A DNA stretch of 64,000 nucleotides from Oxyruncus cristatus (lineage: Eukaryota > Chordata > Aves > Passeriformes > Cotingidae). Below, in pieces: positions 48,001 to 60,084 of the stretch. The notes under the pieces were generated by a model. That model was given only the letters and a program-made list of their open reading frames with translations, made no database searches and was not told the DNA's origin. Position numbers and translations under genes: made by a program. Within the stretch, counting starts at the first letter, position 1. Each line of letters opens with the position of its first letter. The DNA lies in contig VXAY01005274.1 in NCBI GenBank assembly GCA_013399855.1, positions 1,825,371-1,889,370 on the forward strand, read 5' to 3'.

Positions 48001-49303
48001 ACCATGTAATGCAGGCAGCTAAATGGTCTTCTCAGCATCATTTCTCAGCCTGCAGGTTTCATTTACTCTGGTACCTCTTCAGTGCTCAGGCTGGGGAAAG
48101 TGCTGCCTCAGCTCTCCATGTGCCCATGCTGCTCTGTCCCCATTGCTGCATCTGGGTCATCAGCTTGATTGGTTCAGGTTCCTTTGCCTGTTTTTCCTGC
48201 AGTGAGAAGGGGAAGAAAGAGGACAGAAAGCCTCGTGTTCTGCTGGGGCAAGCCAGAAACCAAGACCAGAAGGTCTCCCTTCGGCTGTCAGTCTGGGGTT
48301 TTGGGACATTTAAAAATAAAGCTGATAAAAGAAGGATCTGTGGGTGCTGGTTGCCTGATGGGGAAACAAGGCCTGGTCTGGATGAGGGAATCACAATATA
48401 ACAGGGTAGGAAGAGGGACAACATACCCAGCATGTGCTGGGGCTCGAGTGTGGTCACTCTTGTTCTGTTCTAAACAGGGCTATGTGTTCATCTTCCCCAA
48501 AAATGTGGTGGCTGGGGACAGGACACTGTTCCATGTGTACGTCTCATCCATGTTCCTCAGGCCACACAGCCTCTGGCATGTGCCATGTGCGGGATTGCAG
48601 CTGCACAACTGTAAGAGCTTTCTCTCTATGATGCCCTAAAGAAATCCCTATCTCCACTCTGAAAACAGGTGGGCTCAGTCCAGGCTCCCAGATCACTCAG
48701 CTTCTGCACCAGGTACCAGAATCCATTCAGCCTCATCTGTCTCTTCCCCCATTTGCAGGATAATAAATTCAGTGATTAATAACACTCTGAGGATGCATTT
48801 CTTCAGAGCTCTGAGAACTTGTAGTACCAGTGCCTGTCTTCAAAAACTCAGGGTACTCAACTGGAAGAATCTTGAGATTAAAACTGCAGATATGAAAATC
48901 AGCTGCCAGGCCAGGATCCAGAAGGACATCTGAGAAATCAGGCAATTATATTCCAAAGGCATATCTTTTTGTCTTCTCACAGCTACAAATATAGCACACA
49001 GAACAGGCTCTTCTCTGGCAGTGCTTGCCTATTTTACTCATCAGAATAGTAGCCAGTCAGAGGATAAGGATCTTTACTATCAACCCTTTTAGCTAAGAAA
49101 TGAAGCTTAAATGAACCTTTTATAGACAAACATCTGGAGGATGGATGAAGTGAACATAAGCAACATGTTGTGAATTAACTCCAGCAACTCTTTTCTTCTC
49201 TCCAAGCTTTCACAATGCTCTTGCTCTTCTCCACAGTTGACTCCATTTATCATCTTTTTCCTGAATTTCCCCCAAGAACATCTGAAAAATTGCTCCAAAC
49301 CCG
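45018..49303. other. Unique sequence, no gene recognised
   Basis: No gene was recognised. Frames of 149 (47486-47935) and 166 codons (47901-48401) on the plus strand overlap other frames and match no family. An A/T homopolymer patch lies at about 47185-47201. Confidence 0.55.
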
Positions 49304-49602
49304 GGAGACGGCTCCATAATAGGGCAACAAAGTTGCTAAGGGGACTGGAGCACCCCCCCTCTGGAGACAGGCTGAGAGAGTTGTGGCTGTTCAGCCTGGA
49401 GAAGAGAAGGGTGTGTGGAGACCTCAGAGCCCCTTCCAATGTCTGAAGGGGCTACACAGAACCTGGAAAGGGACTCTGCATCAGGAACTGTAGCGGCAGG
49501 ACAAGGAGGAATGGCTTCAGAGGGGTAAATTTAAAAGAGGGTAAATTTAGGTTGGATGTGTAGAAAAGTTTCTTTACTGTGAGGTTGGTGAGGCACTGGC
49601 AC
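49304..49602 (+). mobile_element. CR1 LINE fragment lacking its 3' end
   Basis: Forward CR1. The 5' part encodes the ORF2 tail 'NRATKLLRGLEHP' and 'LFSLEKRRV-GDLRAP' (about 49317-49434). It then continues with 'ggacaaggaggaatggc' and 'gtttctttactgtgaggttgg' and stops at 'gtgaggcactggcac', so the final roughly 190 bp and the terminal repeats are missing. The break lies almost at the same CR1 position as in the copy at 10253. Confidence 0.93.
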
Positions 49603-50190
49603 CTCTGGTTAGGATTCACTCCACCTTTGTTGTTTGCCAAACAATTTGCCTTCCTGATTTACTTCCTAAGCCTAGGAGCCAGTGGCATGCCAAGGAAGTG
49701 CCAGCTCTTGTACCAGGAGCTCCCCACCAGCGTGAACTGTAAGGCCCCACATCAATCAGCTGTTCGTGCACTGTTGTGACACCCCTGTGCGGAGAGAGCA
49801 GTAAAAGCAGTGACTGTTTATACACTTGAAATGTGCTACTGTCTAAGGCATCTAAATGCAGCCTTGGAATTGCATATCTCCCCTCATTTTTCTGTTTTCT
49901 CTATAAACATACCATGCATAAAGCCCCCTCAAAGTGGAAACTTTCCTGAACAGCTTCCAACCTGATTAAGATTTTTGTGTAACATGTCCCGTGGATGAGT
50001 GCTGAGGCAGCTTCAGAGCAAAGGACTGTTTAGGGACAGGACAAAGCCAGCTCTGTGACTGCAAAGGGCTTGTTGGGAGCATGCAACAGGTCTGACAGGA
50101 GATTTCTGGTGTGTTTGTATGTGATAGATGTATCTGCTGTTTAAGGGAGCTGTTGCATTGCCATCCCTGGGTCTCTGTGGGATGTGCCTG
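49603..50190. other. Unique sequence, no gene recognised
   Basis: No recognised gene or repeat between two CR1 copies. Confidence 0.5.
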
Positions 50191-50570
50191 AATCATGGAG
50201 TCATAGAATGGCCTGGGTTGGAAAGAACCTTAAAGACCATGTCGTTCTAATCCCCCTGTCCTGGGCAGAGACATCTTCCACTAGCCCAGGTTGCTCCAAA
50301 CTCCATCCAACCTGGCCTTGAACACTTCCAGGGATGGGGCAGCCACAGCTTCTCTGGGCAACCTGTGCCAGGGCCTCACCACCCTCACAGGGAAGAATTT
50401 CTTCCTAAGAGCTAATCTAACACCACTCTCTATCCATTTGAGTCTTTTCACTCCAGGCCCCTGTAAATTCTCTCTCTCCATCTTTATTTTCGGCTCACTT
50501 CAGGTACTGGAAGGCCACAATTAGGTTGCCCTGAAGCCTTTCCTTCTCCAGGCTGAACAATCCCAATTGT
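50191..50570 (-). mobile_element. CR1 LINE copy of about 380 bp
   Basis: The plus-strand text 'gagtcatagaatggcctgg', 'cactagcccaggttgctcc', 'gcagccacagcttctctg', 'ccctcacagggaagaattt' and 'ccaggctgaacaatccc' is reverse CR1 with an intact 3' end. Similarity fades beyond 50570. Confidence 0.95.
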
Positions 50571-52148
50571 CAAAGGTCTAATCCCCAATTTCATCTCAGG
50601 CAACCTCTAGGGCCAAAGCTCTTGGCTTTGCCACCCTGAGGTCTTCTGAGATGGTGGCAGTCTTTCCTTGTCTCTGCCTTGGCTACTTCACCCTTTATAG
50701 CTACAAAGAAAACTATCCATTTCTGGCCTTTAACTTAAACTTTGATGCCTTTCCAAGCTCTTTTCAACTGTTTTCATTTGTGGACTGCTAAAAATTTCCC
50801 AGTGAAGATAAAGGCTTTTTTAAAATCAACTTCACATATGTGGTTTGCTGTGAAGAATGTGTGAAACTGCCTTTCTCAGTAACCTTCTGTGGGCTCCAAG
50901 AACCTCGGCCTGAAAACTTCCTCTGCAGTGTAAACAGAGTAGAAGGGAACAAAACTGGAGGTGTCATGAGAAACTTCATGCCTTACACTGGAAAACAAAT
51001 GATAATCCTGTTTCTTCCCATGTTAAAATCTGTAAAATTGTGAACTGATGTAACAACGCATTAACATGCAGGGAAATACTCTGTTCATAAGGACAACCCA
51101 ACCAGTCCAGTCCCTCTGAGTCCTTCACATGAACCACTAATAGCAATTCTTTCTTTGGTCACTTCAATTTTAGACAATTTCTTGACCTTTATTACTTGAA
51201 AAGAATATCCTGAAAAGTACGATTTGATGACAAGTAAACAATCTCATTTTTTTTCTTGTATTTGAGTTGCCAGTGTGATTTTCTTAGATCTGGCTGTGCT
51301 TGGGCTGGGCTTTCATGTTTAGAGTGATACTTACTTGACTTTAATAAACCTTGCCAGATTTTCACTGTTTATTTTCCCTTTTCCCTGTTGCCTCCCATGT
51401 CCCCGTGAGACTGAATGTTACGAAGTGCTACAGTGCTTACCAACACTCTGTCTTCTCCACTTGGACTTTTAAGGAGCTTCTCCCAAATCCCTTCATCTTT
51501 GTGACCTCTCCTTTCGAAGCCGAGACCCAGGACTATTCCTGGGGAACAACCCTTTCCAGAAAGGTGCTGAATTGAACTGTGGGGCTGTATCAAGTGGTAA
51601 GACACCACAGGGCCTCACAAACCTTCCGGTGAGCAAGGAAAGGTGAGACTGAGTTTACATTTATGCTGAGAAAGGGCTTTGCTGGGCAGCTTTACCAGGC
51701 AGCTTGTCTCCCTCCAAGGGACAGATCCCCTTGGCATGTTGCTGCATGGACAAGAAGGCTCATGTTTCCTATTCCTGGAGCCCTCCTTGCATAGTAACCT
51801 TTTTCTTATTTACCACTGTTTTCCCCTCTTGCTTGAGAAACGCTGGGTACACTCTGCTGTTTAGACCAGTCCTGCTAATGCCCCTCATACACAAAGGGCA
51901 ACATCCAGCTGGAGTCAGCTTGGGATTTAACTATTTCTTTCTCACCAGGGCCATTCAAGGGGGACAGACAGACTGCGAGCTTGGCCCAAGGTTTGCAGTC
52001 TCCTAGCAGCCTGTAGTCTCAAGTGGTTGAAGGAAAATGCTCTGGCATGGTATTTTTGTCTTGCTTGTGTCACACCTACGTGTTTTTCACAAGGCCTGCT
52101 AGGGAGCAGGGACAACCTGTATAAGATGATATGGTGTCCAGAGATTCT
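50571..52148. other. Unique sequence, no gene recognised
   Basis: AT-leaning unique sequence; no recognised gene, repeat or RNA. Confidence 0.55.
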
Positions 52149-52419
52149 TAGAATCATAGAATGGTTTAGGTTGGAAGCAATCTTAAAAATTATCTCGTTG
52201 CAGCCCGTTGCTATGGGCAGGGACATCTTCCACTGCTGCTCCAAGCCCTGTCCAACCTGGCCTTGGACACTTCCAGGGATGGGGCAGCCACAGCTTCTCT
52301 GGGCAACCTGTGCCAGTGCCTCACCACCCTCACAGGAAAATTGTCTTCTTGATATCCATTCTAAACCAACTCTCTACCAGTTTGAACCCATTCCCCCTTG
52401 AGTCCCTCTCCAGCTTTCC
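52149..52419 (-). mobile_element. CR1 LINE 3' end, truncated
   Basis: The plus-strand text 'ttagaatcatagaatgg', 'gctatgggcagggacatc', 'gggatggggcagccac', 'gggcaacctgtgccagtg' and 'cattcccccttgagtcc' is reverse CR1. Small deletions shorten the 'ctagaccaggttg' and 'gggaagaatttcttcc' blocks. Confidence 0.95.
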
Positions 52420-54133
52420 ATCACTGACAGCAAGTCGGCCAGGACAAGTGGATCTCTTTAATCACAAGAGTCCTCAGGTAGCCAGGATAGTCTTCCAGAA
52501 TCCTCCAGGAATAAACAGCACACTGGTGATTATCACTCTTCTGAACTGCTCTCCTCAAAAGCACCTGTGATGCCAGAACACCGGGAGAACTGCACACTGG
52601 GAGACTTGCACAGGAGGTGCAGGCTGAGCAAAAGCCAAGTATCTGAGGCAAAAAGCAAGTCGCATCAGGACCTCAGCTCTTCATCCTTACTCCACCTCCT
52701 CCTTCTGCCCAAGCCTTTGCGTGTGTGTTCAGAGCTCAGAGGCGAAGCTGCTCTGAACCCAGACCAAACTCAACCTCGTGGCGAGGGCCCTGCGGTGGGG
52801 AGCAGGAGAGACAGCTCATCAGTCACCAGTGCTCCCGAAAGAAAGGTCACGGCCATTCCCAGGACACTTTTCTGCAGAGGGAATGTTTGACATTTCACCT
52901 GCTGGGTCCATCAGGACCCGAACAGGATGGATCCATGTGCCTGGCTGCAGCTCTGCTGCCTGTGCCGATTCCCAGCCTGCATCCCTGAATCCACAGATGG
53001 AACCCACTGGCCACTCTGGACATGCATGAAGAGGAGAACACAAAACATCTTGGCAGCAAGTCATAGCACACCTGAGATTGATTAAGCCCTAAAGAATTTG
53101 ACAAGTACGCTTTGCTCTGCATTTCCATTAATCTGCCAAATAAAGCCCAAATCCATTTCTCTGCCTTAAATCACAGCATTTCGAAAGAATTTCCTAGTGA
53201 ATGCACACAGCCACGTATCAGCTCTGTGTCTTCTCCTCAGTGGAGTTAATTCTGAGAATAATGGAGGAGCTTTATCTATTAATTAAAAATAATGACTTTG
53301 TAAAACCGCAGTTGTGTTAAACTTTGAAAGACTTGCATTGAACCCCTATAGGAACAGGTAATTTGCAAGCTGGAATAATAAAGGAAATTGCCTTGAAATG
53401 AGTATATCCTGCTAGATGAAATCCTCTCCCACTACTAGTAACTGGAAAGAGAATTAATAGTGGCTGTTAGATGCTTGAGTGTACACAAACTGCCTTTTGG
53501 ATTTTCCAGGGCACATCAGCAATGAGTGCAGATTAGCTAGAACCTACTTTACTGAAAGATACAACCCAAATCCCGTCTACAGCCTGCACTGGCCCAGATG
53601 TTCCCTGAAGCTGGCCAGCCTGCTGCCTGCCTGCACCAGATGTGCAGGCCCCTCCTGTGCTGCCAGAGTGTGCTTCCTCAGCTACAGCTGGATTTTCCTA
53701 ATTACCACCCTGTTCCGTGGTTCTGCCTTTCAGAACTTATTTATTCCTGTCAGGTCCTAAATCCCATGGCTGTAGGAGGTATTTAGATGGGAATAAAAAT
53801 GGCAGGCTGACAAATCCCTGGTGGCAAAGCTTTCCCTCATGGGCTTTTCACACTGAAACAAAGGAGGATGAAGGAGGTTGGGATGAGAGCCAGCTCTCCA
53901 GTCGATGTACTGGAAGTTTCCTGGACTTCTTTTTTCTATGCAGTGGCTGTTATCACAAATTTTGCACAGTGTCAAGTGAATATCTCATGGTCTCGGATGG
54001 TGATCACCCTGGTCTGAGGGGCTGAGATGGCAGCATGCAGGGAAGGGATACTGTGGAGGCAGGGCTGTGTGGGGAAGCAGTTCATGCAAAGTGAAGATTT
54101 CTAAGAAAATTACCCTGTTTTGCTATTTAGAGA
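52420..54133. other. Unique sequence with a repeat-free AT-rich block
   Basis: No gene was recognised. The part 53220-53460 is AT-rich, free of recognised repeats and carries ATTAATTA at about 53279-53286 (see findings). Confidence 0.5.
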
Positions 54134-54315
54134 GGGTGTCGAGGTTGCCCAGAGAAACTTGTCTGCCCCATCCCTGAAAGTGTTCAAAGCCAAGTTGGAT
54201 GGAGTTCTGAGCAACCTGGTCTAGTGGAAGATGTCCCTGCCCATGGGTGGAGGTTAGAATGAGATGATCTTTAAGGTCCCTTCCAACCCAGGCCATTCTA
54301 TGATTTTATGATTTT
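54134..54315 (+). mobile_element. CR1 LINE 3' end, truncated
   Basis: Forward CR1 with 'gaggttgcccagagaaac', 'ccccatccctgaaagtg', 'ggtctagtggaagatgtcc' and 'ccttccaacccaggcc'. It ends in 'attctatgattttatgatttt', a diverged terminal-repeat run. Confidence 0.95.
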
Positions 54316-57300
54316 AAATGCAATTTAAATATTTGATGAAAGTTGTGCAATTTTTATTGTGGTAGAAGACTCCTTGTCACTGGGGGCATGGAAAGAGACT
54401 GTTTCCTTTAGCCTTTCTTCATAAAAACCCCTCAGCAACCAGCAGGACCCTGCACAGGGCACCCTGCCCTCCACATCCTGCCCCCTCTAGCCCTCCTCAG
54501 GTAGGCTGAGACAAGGAAATGCCCTGACTGGCTTCCAGTCCCAACGGTGTGCACACAAATGCATGGGGTGACATTTCATCCACGAGCAATGATGTTCTGT
54601 GTTTGATGAAACCACCAGTGCAGGAGGATGACACATTGTCCATTAGGAATTGGGCAGCTGAACTTCTCCAAGGGTCATTTGGATGTGTCACTCCCTGACT
54701 TCTCTAGTTTTGCTTCTCCAAACCCGTGGTGTTTCCTGATCTCTTGACAGCACTGTGCAGTTTCTCTTCTCAGTTCTTGCCATTGGTGACACCCACTGCT
54801 ATTTTGTCACCTTCTCCCTGACACCTATTTCTCACTCTCCCTTGTTAAGGGAGAAGCATTTACATAGATTAGTCAAAAAAAACCCACCTCTGAGTGAGAT
54901 GCTTTCTTACCACTAGCAAATACAGGAGGTGGCAAATATTAAGTGTCATTGCTGCAGGCTTGTCAGGCCACCAGCAGCAGGGAGGCAAGTGCTGGGGCTG
55001 GTGATTGCAGGCCAAAAACCTGAATTACTTGTGGTTCAGGTTTGTGACTGCGAGGACACACAGTATTTACAGCTCCTGGCTTCTCTATCTTTTCTCAGAG
55101 CTGCCCCAAACATGTCCCAGGTGCCCATGGATCTCTTCAGAATCTCGAGTGGCTGTGTGGAAGTGGCTGGACACCTGTGAAGAGCTGGCTGGCAGTGTGG
55201 TGCTGGCAGTGTGGTGCTGCCCTCCAGCTGCTACTTCTATTAAAAGTAGCTAAAAATACACAAATGCTCTCCTGATACTATTTTCCATGTAAGCAAGAGG
55301 AGAGGGATGCCATGCAGGCATGAACGAGAGGTGTACTGGGTTGTACTTACTAGGGGAAGTCCGGATTTCTTTCCAGATGCAGCCCCTGCAGTGATGAGTT
55401 CAGAAAGCTCTTTGAGGAACAGACAGCCCTTTTGTGCATGGTCAGCTGGGGAAGTGTCAAGCATCCAAGCAAATAAATACAAGAGAATGGGAGACCCCAG
55501 CCAAGCCCTGTCTCCAAACTGCCAGTGACACCAGTACGGCTCAGGATCTTGGCCAGTATGGTGAGCAATGCATAGCTCCTCAGATCTGTATGTTCTCCCT
55601 CCTGACAGCTTTACGACACACAAACTCACTCTCACCATTCTGATAAAGAAGTCATCTGGTGTTTGCTACATGATCTCCATCTCCTAACTCATGGTTATAG
55701 GAGTGTGAGTTAACAGCAAGCCTAGCAGCGGGAGCCAGCTCAGTCCAAAGCATCAGGATCTTTGCAAGTCTGTCAAATAGGGGATCAGAGTAGTGCAGAG
55801 GTAGCCAAAAGAAACACTCAGGCACCTCCCACACAACTGCAGGGAGGAATCTTTCTCCTCTGCTTTGAGAAAGCTGTTTGTCTGGAGAGGTTTAGTCTAG
55901 ACTTGCCAAGCAGAGTTGTCCCGTCATTCTAAATTAAGGACTTTTCTACTGCACACCTGTACTGGGCAGAGCTCACCTGCTTTCAGCTGCCTGGCAGTGA
56001 TGGGCAAGGAAAGCTTTGTAGCAAAGACCCAGCTTGAGGGTACCCCCGAGAATTGTGGCAGATTTGCACCACTTTGGCACCAGCCCTGCTATGAAATCCG
56101 TGTTCTCCACTCAGCAATCCCAGCCAAACTCACTGGCTGCTACAGACCTGTTTGGGTCATTCAGGTGGATGTTGACTTCATGTGTGATTTGGTGTGTGAA
56201 TAGAATAGATGCCCAAAGCACCTCTTTCTTCTGAGAGCAAAAATTTCTTTAAAAAGCCATAGAGGTTGGGTGGAAATAGAAGGTACAAGAATTTCTTCCT
56301 AGACAAATTCTCAGAAAACCAGCATTCAAAATAGAAATGCAGAAGTCTTGCTCTTCAGACGTGGAAGCTGTGCAGTAAAGTTACTGGCCCCACAGGTTGT
56401 ATCTGAGAAAACCCAGTGCAGATGGTAAGTACTCTGGTACCTGCCAGCCTCAGCCTCCCAACATGTAGGCAAATGACAGAGGGACCTTCTCCCATCTCAG
56501 AGCTCCCTCAGTCCAGTCCTTGGTCCTGCACCATTTCAATCCAGTGACATTGGGCTGGTGCAGCAAGTTGGGAAATTTGTTTGTGTCCCAGCCTGGAGGA
56601 GGGGAGCCAGCTCCTTCAAGAATGGTTAGGGAATGGAAAGATATCACATGCCCCCCCAAAATAGCAGTTATTCCACAGCACAGAGCTTGGAGGTACTGTC
56701 TGGATAAAAGCAGAAAGGAACAGCAGCATATGGTGAAGTGCCTGATGCCAAGTGGAGTTTTTCCAGCCATGTTTGAGGAACTCAGGTTGAAGTGCTGCTT
56801 CGAAGGCCTCAGCTCAGAGCCTATATATAATCATGCTGAATTTCCTGGCAGCCAGGGTGGGGTGGATAGTACCCAGCACCTCCCTGGCACACCACCCCTC
56901 TCCCAGAGAAAGCTTTTTAAAGGGCTGAAAGTGCATTCTGGTGCTAAGGCAAGAAATGGTAAGAAGAAAAGGAAGGAAGGTCAAATGTGGTTTCATTCTT
57001 ACGGTGGATGTCACAACCATTGACACCAGGGAAGTGCACAGGAAGTACAGATTTCTCCAAGCAGCTCTCCCAGACACCCTCATGCTTGGACAGTCTGAAA
57101 TGCATTTTCTTCTCTTTTGCCTTGGAGCCCTTCCCCAGCATCCAGGAATGTCCAGGTGGAGATCACAGTCCTGGCTGCTCACCTCCAGTTCTCTTTGGAA
57201 GAGAACTGGCTGGACAAACAAGCATCCCTGTAGAAGAGCTCCTGCTCCCAAGGGTCACAGCCCAGTCCCAGCCCTACAGGAAAACAGCTGCATTTCCCCC

Positions 57301-57439
57301 TGGCCTGACATCAAGCTTTAGGATGTATAGACATCCAGGCACCGGGATGTAAAGGGCTGGCTGGATTACTCAGGCTTTGAGCACCATCTCCTGTCCTGTT
57401 GGCTCAGCTCCAACCAGGTACTGGAGAAAACTACCTGTG
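54316..57439. other. Unique sequence, no gene recognised
   Basis: No gene was recognised. The longest frame, 167 codons (56520-57023, plus), has a basic patch near its end (about residues 144-153) but no domain. A 14-bp duplication of ctggcagtgtggtg lies at about 55189-55216. Confidence 0.55.
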
Positions 57440-57880
57440 GCCAAGGAGCAACGCACTGGGGCTGCTGGCCTTGGTCCGCAAACCCCCAGGCACAAACGTG
57501 TCTTTCACGGGACAGTATCTTCCTTTCCAGGCCTGGATAAACAGCTTTCCGGACTTGTTAACAGCGATTTCTGAGCCTCTTAACACGGTGGTTATGTGAC
57601 ACCAGGGAGGGCGTGCAGGCAGGTTTACCTCCAGAGTTAACAACGTATCAAGAGCCCGTTCACTTCCCCCAGCTTTGAAGTTTTGTCTTTGCATTAACGG
57701 AGGTCTGTGCGGTTTTCCTTTGAGGGCTCTGTAGTGATTCAGTCTACTAGGAGCTGCGAGATTTATCACATTGGTAACAGGTTCAGCATGGAGGCATTTT
57801 CCTGAAGCCAAATGCTACTTGACTGTAACAGGACACTCAGCTTTGGCGGGGTCAGACTTGACGTCAATGACACACTTTGG
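57440..57880. promoter_or_regulatory. Candidate element with a full CRE (TGACGTCA)
   Basis: A repeat-free stretch with more CpG than its surroundings. It ends with 'ttgacgtcaatgac', a full consensus CRE at 57859-57866. Frames of 126 (minus) and 66 (plus) codons overlap here without family resemblance. Regulatory function is only suggested by motif and CpG content. Confidence 0.2.
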
Positions 57881-59809
57881 CTTCTATCCTGGGTGATATC
57901 AATGCCCAAAGCACCCTCTCGCCCTCACTTTCCCCCTTGTCCCCAGGAAGCAGGAGACACCTCTGTTTGGGACCATGTGCCATGTGCCACCACCCTGGGT
58001 CATGCTCAGTCTGCTCAGAGATGTCCAGTCCACCAGCTGGTGAATATGACCAGGCTCACACCCCCTCCCTACCCTGGACCAGCAGCAGCAGTTCAGCAGG
58101 ACCTGTCTCCAAGGTACTAATGGAAGTGTCCCAAGTGGGCCAGGTCTTACCCCTCTGGCCAAACCCTCACAAGGCTTGGAGACCCTCCTTCCCCCATCAA
58201 AAGCCCAAGCAGACTATGTCCCTCTCAGCGCATGGCAGCAAGCACAGCACTGGAACCAGAAAGTTTCTGATCCCACGAGAGAACACAGCTGGGGTGCAGT
58301 TGATTTGGGAGCAGGGCTGGAGCCAAAGCAGAGCACGGGAAGTGTGCTGTGATGCCCCTGCTGAACATTCTAGTGCATCTCTCATTCTCCCATTCCCTCA
58401 GAGAGAAAAAACTTGTCCCATGGTGCTTTTACATGATCACAGCTTGCTAAGACACCAGAGTTACTCTGCTTCTAGATTGGTAATGATCTTGTAATTGTCT
58501 CTGCAGTTACACAAGGTCTTGTCCTCCTTTCCTATAAATATTATTCCGCCTCACACAGGAGTGTGAAGACTGGGAGAGTTTGTTGATTTTCTGCAGGGAT
58601 CCGTGCTGAAACACACTGATAGGGGTGATGTGTGTTGGGAAGCACACAGTCCCTGGAGAAGCCCACTCTAATCCCAGGACTAGCCACTTAGAAGTGCTAT
58701 AAATTAAGCAAAACTTGTTGTTGCTTTTAGTCAGGAAAAAAAATAGCTCACATAGCGAATTATTTAGAGTGCTAATGATTGCATAACCAGGTCTAAATTT
58801 GTATATTCTAAAGAGAAATGTGTGGGGTAATGCTGATCATTACTGGAAAATATAGCAGCACATGCTTGGGGAGCTAAAGCAAGGAAAAACATAGAGCCCC
58901 CAAAATAGCATCTGTGATCCAGGTTATATTTTTAACCTCCTGCGAGTCAGAACAGGGGGACAGGAGCCAGAGACATGTGGGATCTGCACTTGGCAAGTCA
59001 GTACTGCAGATCCTCCCTCACAACAGCACAAGAAGAGCCCTTGGATGGCAGCAGATGTTGTCCATACCACAGATGCTGAGCCAGCAAAGCCTCTCTCTTC
59101 TCAGTATATCCCTGTTTACTCCCTGCTTTATGGGCACAGCGAACCAAGCCGGGTCAGCAGGATGGAACAGAGGACACCTAGTCTAAGACAGAGAAAAAAG
59201 GCAAGAAATATGATCCAGTGATTTTTCACTCCCTCTTGATTTGGAAACACCACGTGAATCTTAATGGTCTGTATAATCACAAAGTGTTTCACTTGGAACA
59301 TGAAACCTCTTACAAAAGAGGCAGCACTCCTGGCAGAGGTTTCCAAAATCCCTGCAGTGCAGTAGTAAATAGGATGTGTGCAGAGACTTGGGAGCCTGGG
59401 ATGTAACTGCTGAGCCTGGGTGCCAAAGTGCCTTTTTGCAACCTTGATTGCCTCAGGGCAGGCAGGCGATGCCTGTGTTTTGGTGTGTGAGCAACCCTAT
59501 AAAAACAAAGAGGAGTAGCACTGTTGCCCTGAAAGCCAGACAGCACCAACACCAGTGGAGATCTAAAGATATAAAAACTCATGAGTTGTAACCAGAACTT
59601 GGTCTTGCCCATACAAGTCTCCTGGATGTCACAAACAAAACATACCTATTGATCACTGGAGACACAAGGAAATACAGGGACCATTCCTCTCATCTTCTGG
59701 TTTAAAGGTAAAGAGAAGGCATCACAGGCCTGTTGTGCTGTGGAGCTGGGGCTAAGTGATGGAAAATACATCCATGAAAAACAACAGCACTGCAAGGGAG
59801 GAACAGAGT
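57881..59809. other. Unique sequence, no gene recognised
   Basis: A 205-codon plus-strand frame (57877-58494) is Ser/Pro-rich at its start and matches nothing I know; I treat it as chance. The part 58730-58870 is AT-rich and repeat-free. Confidence 0.5.
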
Positions 59810-60084
59810 GAGAATTACAGAATGGTTTGGATTGGAAGGGATCTTAAAGACCATCTCATTCCACCCCCATGCCATGGGCAGGGACACCTTCCACTAGACC
59901 AGGTTGCTCCAAACCCTGTTCAACCTGATCTTTTAACACTCCCAGCCATGGGGCAGCAACAGCTTCTCTGGGCAAGCTGTGCCAGTGCCTCACCACCCTC
60001 ACAGGGAAAAAGTTTTTCCTGATATCTGATGTAAACCCACTCTGTGTCAGCCTGAAACCATCGCCCCTTGTCCTGTCACTACAC
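59810..60084 (-). mobile_element. CR1 LINE 3' end, truncated
   Basis: The plus-strand text 'agaattacagaatggttt', 'ccatgccatgggcaggg', 'ccactagaccaggttgc', 'ggggcagcaacagcttc' and 'ccccttgtcctgtcac' is reverse CR1 of the common 3'-end type, about 275 bp. Confidence 0.95.

Noticed and set aside
54960..54990. CTCF-like 'ccaccagcagcaggg'
   Set aside because: Only a partial match to the CTCF core; not enough to call.
56520..57023. 167-codon frame with a basic C-terminal patch resembling a nuclear localisation signal
   Set aside because: A lysine-rich run from an A/G-rich stretch is easily produced by chance; no other supporting feature.
57877..58494. 205-codon plus-strand open frame
   Set aside because: Low-complexity Ser/Pro-rich start, overlaps frames on the other strand, no domain or splice context; likely chance.
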